Assembly: GCF_900112365.1 (NCBI RefSeq)
Contig: NZ_FOLQ01000014.1
Coordinates: 62,001 to 126,000, forward strand
Reading direction: 5' to 3'
DNA length: 64,000 nt
DNA from: Spirosoma endophyticum
GTDB taxonomy: Bacteria > Bacteroidota > Bacteroidia > Cytophagales > Spirosomataceae
In this document: piece after piece, positions 34,976-44,800 of the stretch
Numbering within the stretch: the first letter of the stretch is position 1
Layout of the letters: each line of letters begins with the position of its first letter
Notes under the pieces: model-generated
What the model saw: the letters and a program-made list of their open reading frames with translations, nothing else
The model's database searches: none
Told to the model about the DNA's origin: nothing
Made by a program: the position numbers and the translations under genes

Positions 34976-35009
34976 AGCCAGTTAGTCGAAAGATTAACTG
35001 GCTTTTTTA
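34976..35009 (+). terminator. Terminator of the tRNA pair
   Basis: A 12-bp stem (34976-34987 with 34992-35003, one G-T pair) with a GAAA loop and a run of six T. Confidence 0.9.
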
Positions 35010-35221
35010 TGTTTTACTATTTCCGGTTTGCACGACGGTTTGCGATTTTGTGCAATCGCTTTATTCATTAGCCAAATTGCAACCAAGCGTGGATGCCCAT
35101 ATAATGGATGTAAAAAAACATTTGTCTAGGCTCCCACTTTTACCATTTTCGCCACTATTTTAAGCATGTCATACAGTACACGGTATTATTCCTGGCTCTT
35201 TCTGGCCTTTTATTGATTCGT

Positions 35222-35380
35222 TCAAGTAATTAGTGAAACCGCCGAATCACCTTTTTCATAACGGCGTTCCAGCTTTTGTTCAATCTCATTTGACGGCGTA
35301 CCCACCACTAAAATGAGTATGACATCAAAGTTTGTATGAGCAGTTGCACGAAAACTGAATTGATTGGCCCAAGGAAGGGC
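35222..35380 (-). pseudogene. Coding-like stretch in another frame beyond the membrane-protein stop
   Basis: A 52-codon open stretch in a different minus-strand frame, overlapping the last 56 bases of the gene at 35325 and running 103 bases past its stop. It reads like real protein: ALPWANQFSFRATA, then FDVILILVVGTP, then NEIEQKLERRYEKGDSAV and a stop. It has no good start codon. Most likely it is the true C-terminus of the membrane protein, cut off by a one-base shift near 35380, or the tail of a lost gene. The rest of the gap (35010-35221) shows no gene. Confidence 0.4.
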
Positions 35381-37259
35381 TTAGGCTTTTACGAATGCCT
35401 GCGGACTTGGGAATGAATACAATACGCCCCGCCCCTGGTACTTCAGTAGCAGCTACAGGTCGCCCAAAGTGTTTATAAAAATCCTCAACGCACGATTTTG
35501 GCAGCAAGTCAATGCATAGATTGATACCGGCAAAGTCATTGTATTGATAGAATTGCTCAAAGAAGCGCCACTGCTGGTCTGTCAGGCAGGTGGTTAGTTG
35601 ATTGGCTATTAGAAATTCTTCCCTGTCAGCATGATTCAGTAAGGACGGCCAGCCTGCCTTTAGAAATGGCTCAACCTGCGTTTTGTGTAATCGGCCGAAA
35701 TACTGACCTACAGTCTTCTTACCATGAAAACGCTGCAAGGCGTAAAGAGTATTCGTACGATTATATAAGGGACACAAGCCATCCATAGCACCGATCCCAT
35801 TCCCGCCTGTAACGCAAAATGGCCAATCCAGTACAGCTTCACCCGGTTGTTGTTTGACCTGGTTCATGTAGGGCTCAAACGACTCCAGAAAGTAGTAGGG
35901 CTTCAACTGGTATCGAAAACTATAGACGGAAAAGGCTTCTATCAGGCCGATCATCACTAAGCCCGCCATAAAGATCGGTCGTAAACGCCCGTTCCAATGA
36001 AGCGCAAATAGTATTAGAATAACAGGATAGGCAATGGTTACGCGGGAGGGGATTCGATTGAAGCGGTCCCAGGGAAAAATTTGCAGTATTGGCGCCTGGA
36101 TGGGATGATATAAGGCATGCATTACGCCAAAGATCAGAAAGGGTACATAGGCCCAGCGAATCGGTTTGCGGGTATCCCAGAAGCCTAGAATCCCCAGAAT
36201 AAGCAGGAACCAACCGGCACTGCCCGCTCCATTGCCTTCGGACATATCGTGCAGATAGGCCCCAAGTTGATTATTAGCCGGATTGAACCCTGGTAAGTAA
36301 GGCATCAGCAGCCGGAGTGGATGAACCCAGCCATGCCCGCCCGCAAAGCGATCGGTAAAGACAAACGAATTTGCCTGCGTAGCGACCTCAATCAGTAGGG
36401 GCACATACAATAAGGCTAAGACAACCATTGCGGCTATCAAAGCAATACACAAGCGAGCATGGCTTTTAAATTCTTGTTGCCATCTAATAATCATCTGGCT
36501 AATTTGTTGCGCTGGCTTACCGGGTGAGCGAAATAAGCGCCAACCTATTACCGCAGCAACAAATAGTGCATTCAGGGTGAATGAACTTAGTGCATAGCCC
36601 AATATGTACCCTACATCATGTCCTAGACAAAGAGTTAGCAATAAACCTTTTACTAACAAAAAACGGAGGCTAATCCGTTCACGTAACACGACTTGCCTGG
36701 TCAGCAGAAAGTCGGTTAGCATGCTTAGTACAGTCCAGTGAATTATAGCATAGGCGTAGTGACCCGGATATTTGTTAAGCGCATAAAAATTGAAAAAACA
36801 GATCAGGAAGCCAGCCAGCATTGCCCGTAATGGCCCATAGTTTTTTTGTAGCAATAAATAAGTCCCCGAACTAAGCCAAAATAAGCTAAGCAGGTAATAC
36901 ATGTTTAACCAGGGACCGTTTCCCAAAAAACGGTAGCAGATGGCATACCAGAAGTTTTGCTCAAATGCCCATCCCTGAAAAACATGGTTAGTCCCATAGG
37001 GATAAAACGTTTGATCATTAACCCAATTAATATGAGGTAGCGGAGTAAACGATAAATTTTTGGCTACATAGTACCCCATGTAGTCCCATTGATCGGTATC
37101 ACCGGCGTTTATCTCGGCTAGTGGTCCACTGAAATTACGGACAAAAAAAAGGCCGTATAACAATGTAAGTAGGCCGAAGAAAATAATCACAACCCGATCA
37201 GAAAGCCAAGGTGCGTACCGGCTATCGGCGGGGCAAGGATCGAAGTAAGCGAGTTTCAT
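35325..37259 (-). CDS. Large multi-membrane protein, GT-C-like
   Basis: A 644-residue protein with about ten to twelve membrane segments over residues 20-440 and a soluble C-terminal region. An acidic pair in INAGDTDQWDY after the first segment resembles the catalytic loop of GT-C glycosyltransferases, which use lipid-phosphate sugars in the periplasm. I do not recognise a named family with certainty. The DPM-synthase-like GT2 just upstream would make the lipid-linked donor such an enzyme needs, so the two form a plausible pair. The C-terminus may be altered by a frameshift (see 35222-35380). Confidence 0.75.
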   Translation of the reverse strand: MKLAYFDPCPADSRYAPWLSDRVVIIFFGLLTLLYGLFFVRNFSGPLAEINAGDTDQWDYMGYYVAKNLSFTPLPHINWVNDQTFYPYGTNHVFQGWAFEQNFWYAICYRFLGNGPWLNMYYLLSLFWLSSGTYLLLQKNYGPLRAMLAGFLICFFNFYALNKYPGHYAYAIIHWTVLSMLTDFLLTRQVVLRERISLRFLLVKGLLLTLCLGHDVGYILGYALSSFTLNALFVAAVIGWRLFRSPGKPAQQISQMIIRWQQEFKSHARLCIALIAAMVVLALLYVPLLIEVATQANSFVFTDRFAGGHGWVHPLRLLMPYLPGFNPANNQLGAYLHDMSEGNGAGSAGWFLLILGILGFWDTRKPIRWAYVPFLIFGVMHALYHPIQAPILQIFPWDRFNRIPSRVTIAYPVILILFALHWNGRLRPIFMAGLVMIGLIEAFSVYSFRYQLKPYYFLESFEPYMNQVKQQPGEAVLDWPFCVTGGNGIGAMDGLCPLYNRTNTLYALQRFHGKKTVGQYFGRLHKTQVEPFLKAGWPSLLNHADREEFLIANQLTTCLTDQQWRFFEQFYQYNDFAGINLCIDLLPKSCVEDFYKHFGRPVAATEVPGAGRIVFIPKSAGIRKSLSPSLGQSIQFSCNCSYKL

Positions 37260-37296
37260 TCGTGAATAAGTCTGAGGCTTCTTTACGCTATGTTAA

Positions 37297-38247
37297 TTAC
37301 TTGATCTTCTCTACCCGCTCAATAAAATCCTGAAATTGTTTGGCCGGGATGAATTGAGCCTGTGTGCGCGTTGAGAGCACAATAAAGACGAGTAATAATG
37401 AAATAAGCAGCGCTTGTAAAATGATGATAAACAGTAACGTAGCTAAATAGATTGCCCAGCCGGGCACGGCTGTACTGGTAAAGAGTCGAAAGAAAGCGAT
37501 AACGGCAATCCCCACCGCAGAGGCAGATATCATTACGACACAAAATAAGACTAATCGTACGGCAGCGGTGTCCATCAACACGGACACCGCACTCAACCCG
37601 TGAAGAATAAGTGAGACAAATTTCATTTTCGACTCGCCTGCCAGTCGACGGCCTCTTTCTATTGGTACATCGGCATAGGGTAACTTTGACCGAATCACTC
37701 CGCCTGGATAGTTATTCCAGGTTTCTGAAACATGCGTCAGCTTTTTTAACTGTGAGGCCGGAATAAAACTAAAATTTCCAAAAGTGATGACTTTGCCAGT
37801 CAATAGTCTAAAGGCCGTTTTGTAAAATATGTAGAATAGGCGGAAGGTTAAGCTTTCATGGCGTTTGGAGCGGTGGGCAAAAATAATGGAGCCAGGATTG
37901 TCGGTTCCCACGTGTATAAGCTTGACGATATCTTCCGGAAGATCCTCACCGTCGGAATCCATGACGATTGTTGGAAAAGTCTCCGTTTTACTGGCTAGAT
38001 AAGCCAGGCCTAATACAATGGCTTTTTGATGTCCGACATTTCGGTACAGCCGTAGTATTGATAATGATTCTCCTACATTCGTTGGCAAACTAGCGTAATT
38101 GATAGTAGAACAATCATCTACGAGTAAAAAATGTAATCGTCTTTGTAGAGACGCGTCTAAAACCAGTTTGATACGTTCAATGAGAAGACTGACTGCCTCC
38201 CAATCGTTGAATAGAGGGATAACAACATTAATGCGTTCTGAAAACAT
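37297..38247 (-). CDS. GT2 with C-terminal membrane segments (DPM1/GtrB/ArnC-like)
   Basis: A 316-residue protein from the ATG at 38247. The GT2 domain has NVVIPLFNDWEAVSLLIERI, then FLLVDDCST and VMDSDGEDLPED (DxD-like), and IIFAHRSKRHESL. Two strong membrane segments lie at about 225-290. This layout is that of polyprenyl-phosphate glycosyltransferases such as GtrB and ArnC, which load a sugar on undecaprenyl phosphate for a GT-C enzyme. The GT-C-like protein gene follows after 37 bases. Confidence 0.88.
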   Translation of the reverse strand: MFSERINVVIPLFNDWEAVSLLIERIKLVLDASLQRRLHFLLVDDCSTINYASLPTNVGESLSILRLYRNVGHQKAIVLGLAYLASKTETFPTIVMDSDGEDLPEDIVKLIHVGTDNPGSIIFAHRSKRHESLTFRLFYIFYKTAFRLLTGKVITFGNFSFIPASQLKKLTHVSETWNNYPGGVIRSKLPYADVPIERGRRLAGESKMKFVSLILHGLSAVSVLMDTAAVRLVLFCVVMISASAVGIAVIAFFRLFTSTAVPGWAIYLATLLFIIILQALLISLLLVFIVLSTRTQAQFIPAKQFQDFIERVEKIK

Positions 38248-38297
38248 GAATAAATTGAAAAAGGTGTGGATAGAAACTAGGGTAAGCAAGTATCAGA

Positions 38298-38450
38298 TTA
38301 TAGACCTGCTTGCAAAGGGATAGGGTCCACTATCGTTAACTTTTGGGATAACTTCCTGCCGAATCGAATGCTTGGCTGCTCTATGAACTTATACGACAAG
38401 TAGGCACAAGCAGAAATGCCTATGAAAGTATATAGGGTAAGGCTTTTCAT
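38298..38450 (-). pseudogene. C-terminal remnant of an acyltransferase-3 gene
   Basis: About 50 codons whose translation (LYTFIGISACAYLSYKFIEQ, then PSIRFGRKLSQK) matches the last membrane segment and the Y-x-FIE-P-x-x-x-x-GRKL tail of acyltransferase-3 proteins. The frame upstream (to 38537) no longer looks like that family. No start, no active-site H. It lies directly beyond the start of the GT2 gene, on the same strand. I read it as what is left of a deleted acyltransferase gene. Confidence 0.65.
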
Positions 38451-38764
38451 AACCGATAAAGTGACAGTAAGACAACTAGTTACTGATTTGCAATAGATGT
38501 AAGCTGGCTGATTTATTAAGCGGGCGTGAAAAAGCACTGAATCGACAAGAATTCAGGGTAAGTGGTAAGCTGAACTTACGACGAAGCACCCAATCGACTC
38601 TTCGCTGCTCCATAGGTCAATCGAAGCATCGTTAACGCCTGCGTATTATCTTAATCGTAAGTTGGTTCGGACTTGACTATCATCAATCATTCAACAGATT
38701 TGTTGTGCGGCTTGGTCAATGCATGCAACCCGCAATAGTCTAACCCGTACATCAAAAGAAGATA

Positions 38765-38965
38765 TTATGCTGGCTTATCGGCCAGCTTCTTCACATCATC
38801 ACTATTGACTAGTTCCGACATCTGACGTTTATCTCCATCGGGTTGGACTTTGAGTTTGCCCGATGACATCCAGGCAATCACGGTTGCCTTGTATGATTTG
38901 CGCGTAATGCCATTTTTGACGGGTGTGACGATCACCCGATCCCCCGGCGCAATGACTCGGTTCAT
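38765..38965 (-). CDS. Small protein, 66 residues, likely beta-barrel fold
   Basis: Begins MNRVIAPGDRVIVTPV and alternates basic and hydrophobic residues in strand-like fashion (SYKATVIAWMSSGKLKVQPDG), which recalls small SH3-like or KOW-like barrels. The charged tail is helical. I do not recognise a family. No neighbours close by on the same strand (315 bases to the remnant at 38298-38450). Composition supports a real cytoplasmic protein. Confidence 0.6.
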   Translation of the reverse strand: MNRVIAPGDRVIVTPVKNGITRKSYKATVIAWMSSGKLKVQPDGDKRQMSELVNSDDVKKLADKPA

Positions 38966-39369
38966 AATCTAGCTGCCTCAGTTATTATTTAGCTGTCAAT
39001 ATATCTTCCCAGCGGGTGGTGTATCACTTACAGAGATACTTCTGCTTCATTTATACCCTCACTTTTTAGTGACTATCTTAACAGTAGTGACGCTCTCTGA
39101 AAGTTATAAAAAAGCAGAAAGCCTACTAATGATCATATAGATAAGGGAAAGCAGGTTATAACAATGGCTCATTTATCAGCAGCTAGGCCTGGCGGGCTTA
39201 CAAACTGAAACAGCAAGCCGTCTAAAACAGGCCAAGTTCAGGCAGTTAACCACGTATCATCCTGTTAACTTCTTTTTTAATTAATTATTAATAAGAAAGA
39301 TTGCTTATTGTATGGATAATCTTTTAAACAAGTAACAAATATTAATTAACTCTATATTCAATCAACCGG
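38966..39369. other. 404-base AT-rich intergenic region
   Basis: No gene seen. Very AT-rich in the last 100 bases, with repeats of TTAATTA. Probably carries the promoters of the two flanking divergent genes, but no box fits the TTTG/TAnnTTTG pattern at correct spacing. Confidence 0.45.
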
Positions 39370-40935
39370 ATGAAGCACAACTCCCTAAAAGCAACGTGGT
39401 TATTGAGTGCCATTCTACTGATCCTCTTGGCCAGTAGCTTAATTGCCTCGTTATTTTTTAAAGAGAAATGGTTGTGGATGGATGAAGTATTGAGTTATGT
39501 GTTGATTTCTGATGCTTCGGATAGTCACCTTAAGGCAGCCTTAGTGAGCGGCATGGATGCCAATCCGCCCGTCTTTCCTAACCTGTATTGGTTGATCAGC
39601 CATCTCATTAGCCTGAACCCCCAGTTTTTACGAGCCGTATCAGTTGTCCTATTTGCAGGGACGATCGCCTATTTTTTCGTTTTTGTTACCCGACTCCTGG
39701 GTACGCCCAGGACAAATTTTGTGCTCATTAGCCTGTTTACTGGGTTAACTTACCTAAACTTGACGCTGTCGACCCAGATTCGTACCTATGCGCTGTTTTT
39801 GCTGATCGGTCTGGTTTACTTCATCATCATCCACCGGCTCATCACTTCACCCAGCCGCCTGAAGCTGTTAGGACTCCATATCCTGGTAGGAACCCTGCTG
39901 GTGTTTACGCACAATTTTGGGCTGTTTTATTTGGCCGCTTCAGGTGCCTTTTTTGGTTTGTTATGGCTCTGGTCAAGGGAACGCTCCTACCTGTGGGTGC
40001 TGAGTACGTATAGCCTCATCGGGCTGCTGTGGTTTGCGATCTGGTACCCCAGTTTCAGCGTTCAGACATTGGCCGGAAAGCCCCATTCCTGGATTCCATT
40101 GCCAACATTTCTATCGTTTTTTCGGACTGTGGGTGAGTTAGCGCCCAATTTATCATCAACCCTGGAACGCAGTCCGGGATTTGAGTTCCTGGCTGTTTTA
40201 CGCTTTCTGTTCATTTTGGCTCTGTTTCTTTATCTGTCCCTTCCCCGGTTAAAAGATGGATTTAAGGCAATGATTCAGGATAAAGCCTTTGGCTTCTTTT
40301 TACTGGCAGGCTTTATTTATTTTACGACGATAGCCATTTCCCTAACGGTAAGTTTTGTGCATACCTCCGTTTTCATTAGCCGCTATCTGTGGCCCAGTCA
40401 TCTACTGGTAATCTATCAACTGGTGTATGCCTTTTATCAATTGACAGGGGAGCGTAGGGTCACCTGGCTAGCCCGATTGTTGCCGGTCTACGTCGTGTTA
40501 CTGGCGCTGTTTGTGTTTTACCAAAATCGAAAGGTTGTTATTTTTCCCAGTAGGGTGTTGAGTCACTTACACCAACTCGATCAGCGCTATCCGGTCCTCA
40601 TCGAGTCGGCTGATTATTTTCTGCCGATCTGGTTCCACCACCAGGTGACTCATCCCCGCTATCTGCTCGATTGGGAAACGGCCTCGGTCAGGGATAATAT
40701 CTTAAGTGCTACCGTTGAATTTAATATCCTGACGGCTTTGCGCGAAAAGTACAAGGTCTACAATGTGATCACCCGACAGGGTTTCAATAAGGTGAGCATG
40801 CCCCATTTTTACGTCATTGATGAAACCAGTCATTATCAGATTGAACACTTTTTAGCCAACGGCCAGGTACATATCATTCGTGAACTTCCCATTTCAATTG
40901 CCGGCCACCGCTTACTGGAATGCCGTTTCGACTAG
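39370..40935 (+). CDS. GT-C-type glycosyltransferase / PMT_2-like membrane protein
   Basis: A 521-residue protein with about ten membrane segments across residues 10-390 and a periplasmic C-terminal domain. The first loop MDEVLSYVLISDASDS holds the acidic residue pair typical of ArnT/PMT-2 type enzymes (here W-x-DE), and a second loop HNFGLFYLAASG follows the common pattern. It most likely moves a sugar from undecaprenyl phosphate to a surface glycan or protein. It is alone on its strand. The C-terminal domain (FLPIWFHHQ) may bind the acceptor; that is inference. Confidence 0.8.
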   Translation: MKHNSLKATWLLSAILLILLASSLIASLFFKEKWLWMDEVLSYVLISDASDSHLKAALVSGMDANPPVFPNLYWLISHLISLNPQFLRAVSVVLFAGTIAYFFVFVTRLLGTPRTNFVLISLFTGLTYLNLTLSTQIRTYALFLLIGLVYFIIIHRLITSPSRLKLLGLHILVGTLLVFTHNFGLFYLAASGAFFGLLWLWSRERSYLWVLSTYSLIGLLWFAIWYPSFSVQTLAGKPHSWIPLPTFLSFFRTVGELAPNLSSTLERSPGFEFLAVLRFLFILALFLYLSLPRLKDGFKAMIQDKAFGFFLLAGFIYFTTIAISLTVSFVHTSVFISRYLWPSHLLVIYQLVYAFYQLTGERRVTWLARLLPVYVVLLALFVFYQNRKVVIFPSRVLSHLHQLDQRYPVLIESADYFLPIWFHHQVTHPRYLLDWETASVRDNILSATVEFNILTALREKYKVYNVITRQGFNKVSMPHFYVIDETSHYQIEHFLANGQVHIIRELPISIAGHRLLECRFD

Positions 40936-41246
40936 GTTTTCCATTCTGTATTTAAACAGAAACCTAATCGCCTATGCTATCACACCAGTGAGCCTACGGG
41001 CCACCTCAATAGACCAGTTCCGTTAATCGTCGGAGTTACAGTTGTTCTTCAAGGTGACAAAGGAGCCTCACTGCCTGACATGAATAAGCCATTCGACTGA
41101 AAAGGCCTACTAGCTCCCCCACCTATTTACCCTGATTCGGTTAGATACAGCAATGGATTGGCCGATAATCGAATGTAATAACATTTTGACAACCCCCTAG
41201 TTAGTATCTCGATTACACCTAATTTCACTTATAAACTTTTACCATC
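40936..41246. other. 311-base intergenic region
   Basis: An imperfect hairpin of aggttt/aaacct type lies at about 40934-40965 and may end the GT-C gene. A TTTTGACA stretch at about 41189 could be part of the promoter of the small gene at 41247. No ORF with coding character. Confidence 0.4.
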
Positions 41247-41414
41247 ATGGGCAATCTTCTCTATACCATCGCTGTGGTATTGATTATCATCTGGCTACTA
41301 GGCTTCCTGGGTGTTTTGGGCGCTGGCATAGCCGCTAGCGGACTCATCCATATTCTCTTAGTGATTGCTGTCATCGCCATTATTTTTCGGTTGATTCAAG
41401 GCCGAAGCGTCTAG
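41247..41414 (+). CDS. Small membrane protein, lmo0937 family
   Basis: A 55-codon gene from ATG to TAG. The product begins MGNLLYTIAVVLIIIWLLGF and has two membrane segments with a GAGIAASGLIH turn between them, then RLIQGRSV. That is the pattern of the short lmo0937 family (DUF5670), which is widespread and often stress-linked in Bacteroidota. Function unknown. It stands alone with no close neighbour. Confidence 0.85.
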   Translation: MGNLLYTIAVVLIIIWLLGFLGVLGAGIAASGLIHILLVIAVIAIIFRLIQGRSV

Positions 41415-41596
41415 GGATTTTAGTAGACCTTCCTGTCAAGGCAGGATACCCTGGCTGCTTGGCGGTCGGGGTGTTTTGTTTAGTGGACGCAAAGGATGCT
41501 ACGCTTCATCATCCCCTTTATATTTTCCAGGCCTTTTGATTAGTGGGGACCGAGGAAGAAAATTACTTACCTTGGAATTGAAAAACTTATAGAGCA

Positions 41597-41809
41597 ATGG
41601 AAGAGCAACAGTTAGTAATATGGGGGCCAGGTGGGCCAGCAATGGTGTACAGTTCCATTATGGAACGCTTCGGGTTGAAGCAAGGGTAGCGGATTGAAAA
41701 TGCAGCCTTGTTCGAGCAGGTTATAGATGAGAACATTAACCAGAGTCGGGCCGCTTGTAGTATCGAAGCCCAACGTAATAGAGTGGAGTGTGAGGCTTGC
41801 GGCTCATGA
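41597..41809 (+). pseudogene. Small ORF interrupted by one amber codon
   Basis: A 71-codon frame with a single TAG at codon 31 (41687-41689). Before it: MEEQQLVIWGPGGPAMVYSS; after it: RIENAALFEQVIDENINQSR and ECEACGS. Both halves look like protein in the same frame, so one point mutation may have broken a short gene. I do not recognise a family. A strong bidirectional terminator begins 13 bases after the final stop. Confidence 0.35.
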
Positions 41810-41821
41810 TCAACTCTGATT

Positions 41822-41868
41822 TAAAATGAAAACGGTTCTGTCATCATGACAGAACCGTTTTCATTTTA
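41822..41868. terminator. Bidirectional terminator before the giant T9SS gene stop
   Basis: A perfect 23-bp inverted repeat (41822-41844 with 41846-41868), A-rich on the left and T-rich on the right. It ends the giant gene and whatever is read from the plus strand. Confidence 0.93.
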
Positions 41869-41876
41869 AGCTGACA

Positions 41877-44800
41877 TTAAAGCTTTACAATTCGTTTGGA
41901 TGCGGTTCGATCCCCAACCCGGATCTGTAAGACGTAGGTACCCGATGGATGTTGATGTAGCAAAAGCGTTGAGGTTGCCAGCCGTGTTTCTTGCCGTACC
42001 ACTCGTTGACCAGTTAGATCGGTCAATTCTAAAATGGCCGTCTGACTAGATAACAGGCCTTGAATATGAACTGTCACCGTGTTTGAGCTTGGGACTGGAT
42101 ATATCTCTACTGCATCTGCTAAAGACGGATCGTCAACCGCCAGAAGAGGGAATACGGTTATTGTAGCTTTCCGATTTGACATTGTCCCAGCACCACAGCC
42201 ATTACTCACACTGGTCAACAAATAAGCGGTGGTTTTGGTCGGTCTGAGGTCAAGCTTAGTAGGGTTCATACTGGTCGATACAGTTTCTGGGTTACCCAAA
42301 CCTGTCGCGGTGCTGTCCCGATAAACAAAACTCCAAGGGCCATCTCCCGTAAAGCTTACCGAGAGTTGGGCGGGTTGACCTTCATAGATCGTCTGACTAC
42401 TCGGCATGCTCGCGGTGGCCTTGGCCTGAATCGTCAGTAAGGAAGGACTCCGACTACCATTGATGGGAATTTTAGGATTGGTTGCTATCACACGCACCCA
42501 ATACGAACCAGCCACAGTACTGCTCGAAATCGTCCCCGTTATCTGCCCATTACTTTCCTGGCTGTTTACGGCATCCACGAACGTAGCCTGAGTGGGATCG
42601 CCTTCCGCTTTTGCCAGTTGCAATTTAAAAGCACTACCTGGATTAAAGTTGCCGGTTGTCGAAAACGGCGTAGTTAAATTGCTGCCTGCGCAAAGTGTGG
42701 TGCTGGTGAATGCTTGCGTTTGAATGGCGGGTATCGTCACCGTAATCGTTGCTACAGCGCCATTGCCGGGTAATCCCACTCCGCACTTGTTGGCGATTTC
42801 TTCCACCTGATACGTTGTTGTGCGCTCCGGCATGACCAGAATCGTCGTGTCTTTGATGCTGGTTAAATTGGATAGGTTGGTGATTTTATAGCGATACGGA
42901 CCAACGCCGGTGAACGACAATTTGAGCGGCACTTCCATACCTAGATTCACAGTAGTCGTTCCCAAAATAGACATTGTCGGTGGTGTTTGAACGAAGACTT
43001 TGATGGGCACTTTGGAACTTTCACAGGTATTGGTTCCCGTTTGGCTCACGTAATAAATATCGCCTTCGGGCTTGATGGTAGCGTTCAGGGTTGGCGGTGT
43101 AGGGGCGGTGGTTGTTACATTGCCATAAGGATCAGTCCACTTCAGAACAGATCCCGTCGAAGCACTCGCTTCAAGGGATACTGGGGGCGATCCCAGACAC
43201 AATTCAACCGTCGTTTTGTTCACCGTTGGGACGGGCGTGGTGAGGACATCTACCGATAGCGTGGCTTTAGGGCTTGCACAGCCATCAACAGTCTGGGTCA
43301 CCTGAAAGGAGAAGGATGCACCCTTATCCGTATTAATGATGGGAGTCGAATCAAACTTACTGCCATCTAAATTGTACCAGGTTAACGGACCGGTACTGGT
43401 AGCAACAACTGGTTCCGAGGGGGCAAATTGGCAGAGATTCCGTTGCGTGACGCCTGGTGCTTGTGGTAGCCCCTTGACTGTTGCGACTAAACTGGCACGT
43501 GGCCCTTCGCAACTTTCCTGGCTCTGACTCACGTAGTAGATTGTCTGGCCCGGCTGCGAGGTATTCAGGGTCGGAGTCATGCTTGATCCACCTACACCAG
43601 TTTCAGTCGAATACCAAAGTAGATTTGTGCCATTAGCCTCCAGCTTAGGCGCTGGATCATTCTGGCAAACGGAAATAGCAGACGTACCTGGCGCACCAGG
43701 GATTGGATTAGTCGTGACTTTGATTTCAGCTCTGGCACTTTCGCAGCCCCCTGCTGTTTGGGTGACAAAATAACTCGTCGTACCCGGCGAGTCGGTTGAG
43801 GGGATGGGGGCCGAACCAATGTTTTTGCCAGACTCATCATACCATCTAAGCCCATTTCCAGATGCTGTTAATGCAGAAGCCGATATCTTTTGGCAATAGC
43901 TGAAGGCACTCGTGACACTCGGGGCCGCCGGGCCTGGTGTAACGGTGACGGTGATTTCTGCCCGCTCGCTTTCACAGTCGTTTACTTTCTGGGCAACGTA
44001 ATACTTGAATGTGCCGGGTGTATCTGTTGATGGCTTTGTAGCGGAAAATTCGGGTGAACCACCTGTCGCGTTAGTGCCGTACCATACTAAGGAAGCTCCT
44101 CCTATGGTAGTCGAAGCACTAAGTGGTATACCGGTCTGGAACTGGCAAAACGTAGCTGTGCTGGTCGGAACGATGGGTTTAGTGGGTCGGGCACTGACCT
44201 CAACATTCAGATAAGTAACGCCAGCATTGTTAGTCGCACATCCCTTGGTAGGATCATTGGGCACAGAACGCATTGTATAAGAAAGCGTACCTGGTACATT
44301 GGTATCTGGTATGGGTGGAGTTTTTGTAGTTGTACTGCCAAAGGAGTAATCTACATAAAAATTCTCGGGTGGGGCGCTATGTCCCTTTTCGTTAAGCGGT
44401 AGCGCCTTGTCGCCTTGACAATAGCCTATTTTACCCAAGAAGGGGCTACTGGGATTGACTGGTGTTGGTCCGTAGAGTGGTCTATATAATGTCCTTACTA
44501 AGGTTGGCGATTTATCACTTTCACATCCATTTACAATCTGAGATGCATAATAAGTTTGCTCACTGATTGGATATTTATACCCTGCATCCGAGGGTTCATA
44601 TGACTTAGGAAGGTCAAAATGTACGTTTGTTGGATCACTCGTGATAACGAGTATCCCCGGACTAGGCGTCAAGTCACTATTGTATAGCTTTGGCATAGCA
44701 CCTGCTTGTATTTTCACATAAACTGGCGTAGAAAAATCATTGGCTATTCTACGCTGGCAAGTCAGGATTAATGATTCAAGGCTAGGTGAAACAGGCTTGG

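Noticed and set aside
34954..35324. Possible integrase attachment site after tRNA-Pro
   Set aside because: I searched by eye for a second copy of the tRNA 3' end downstream and found none; there is no integrase gene.
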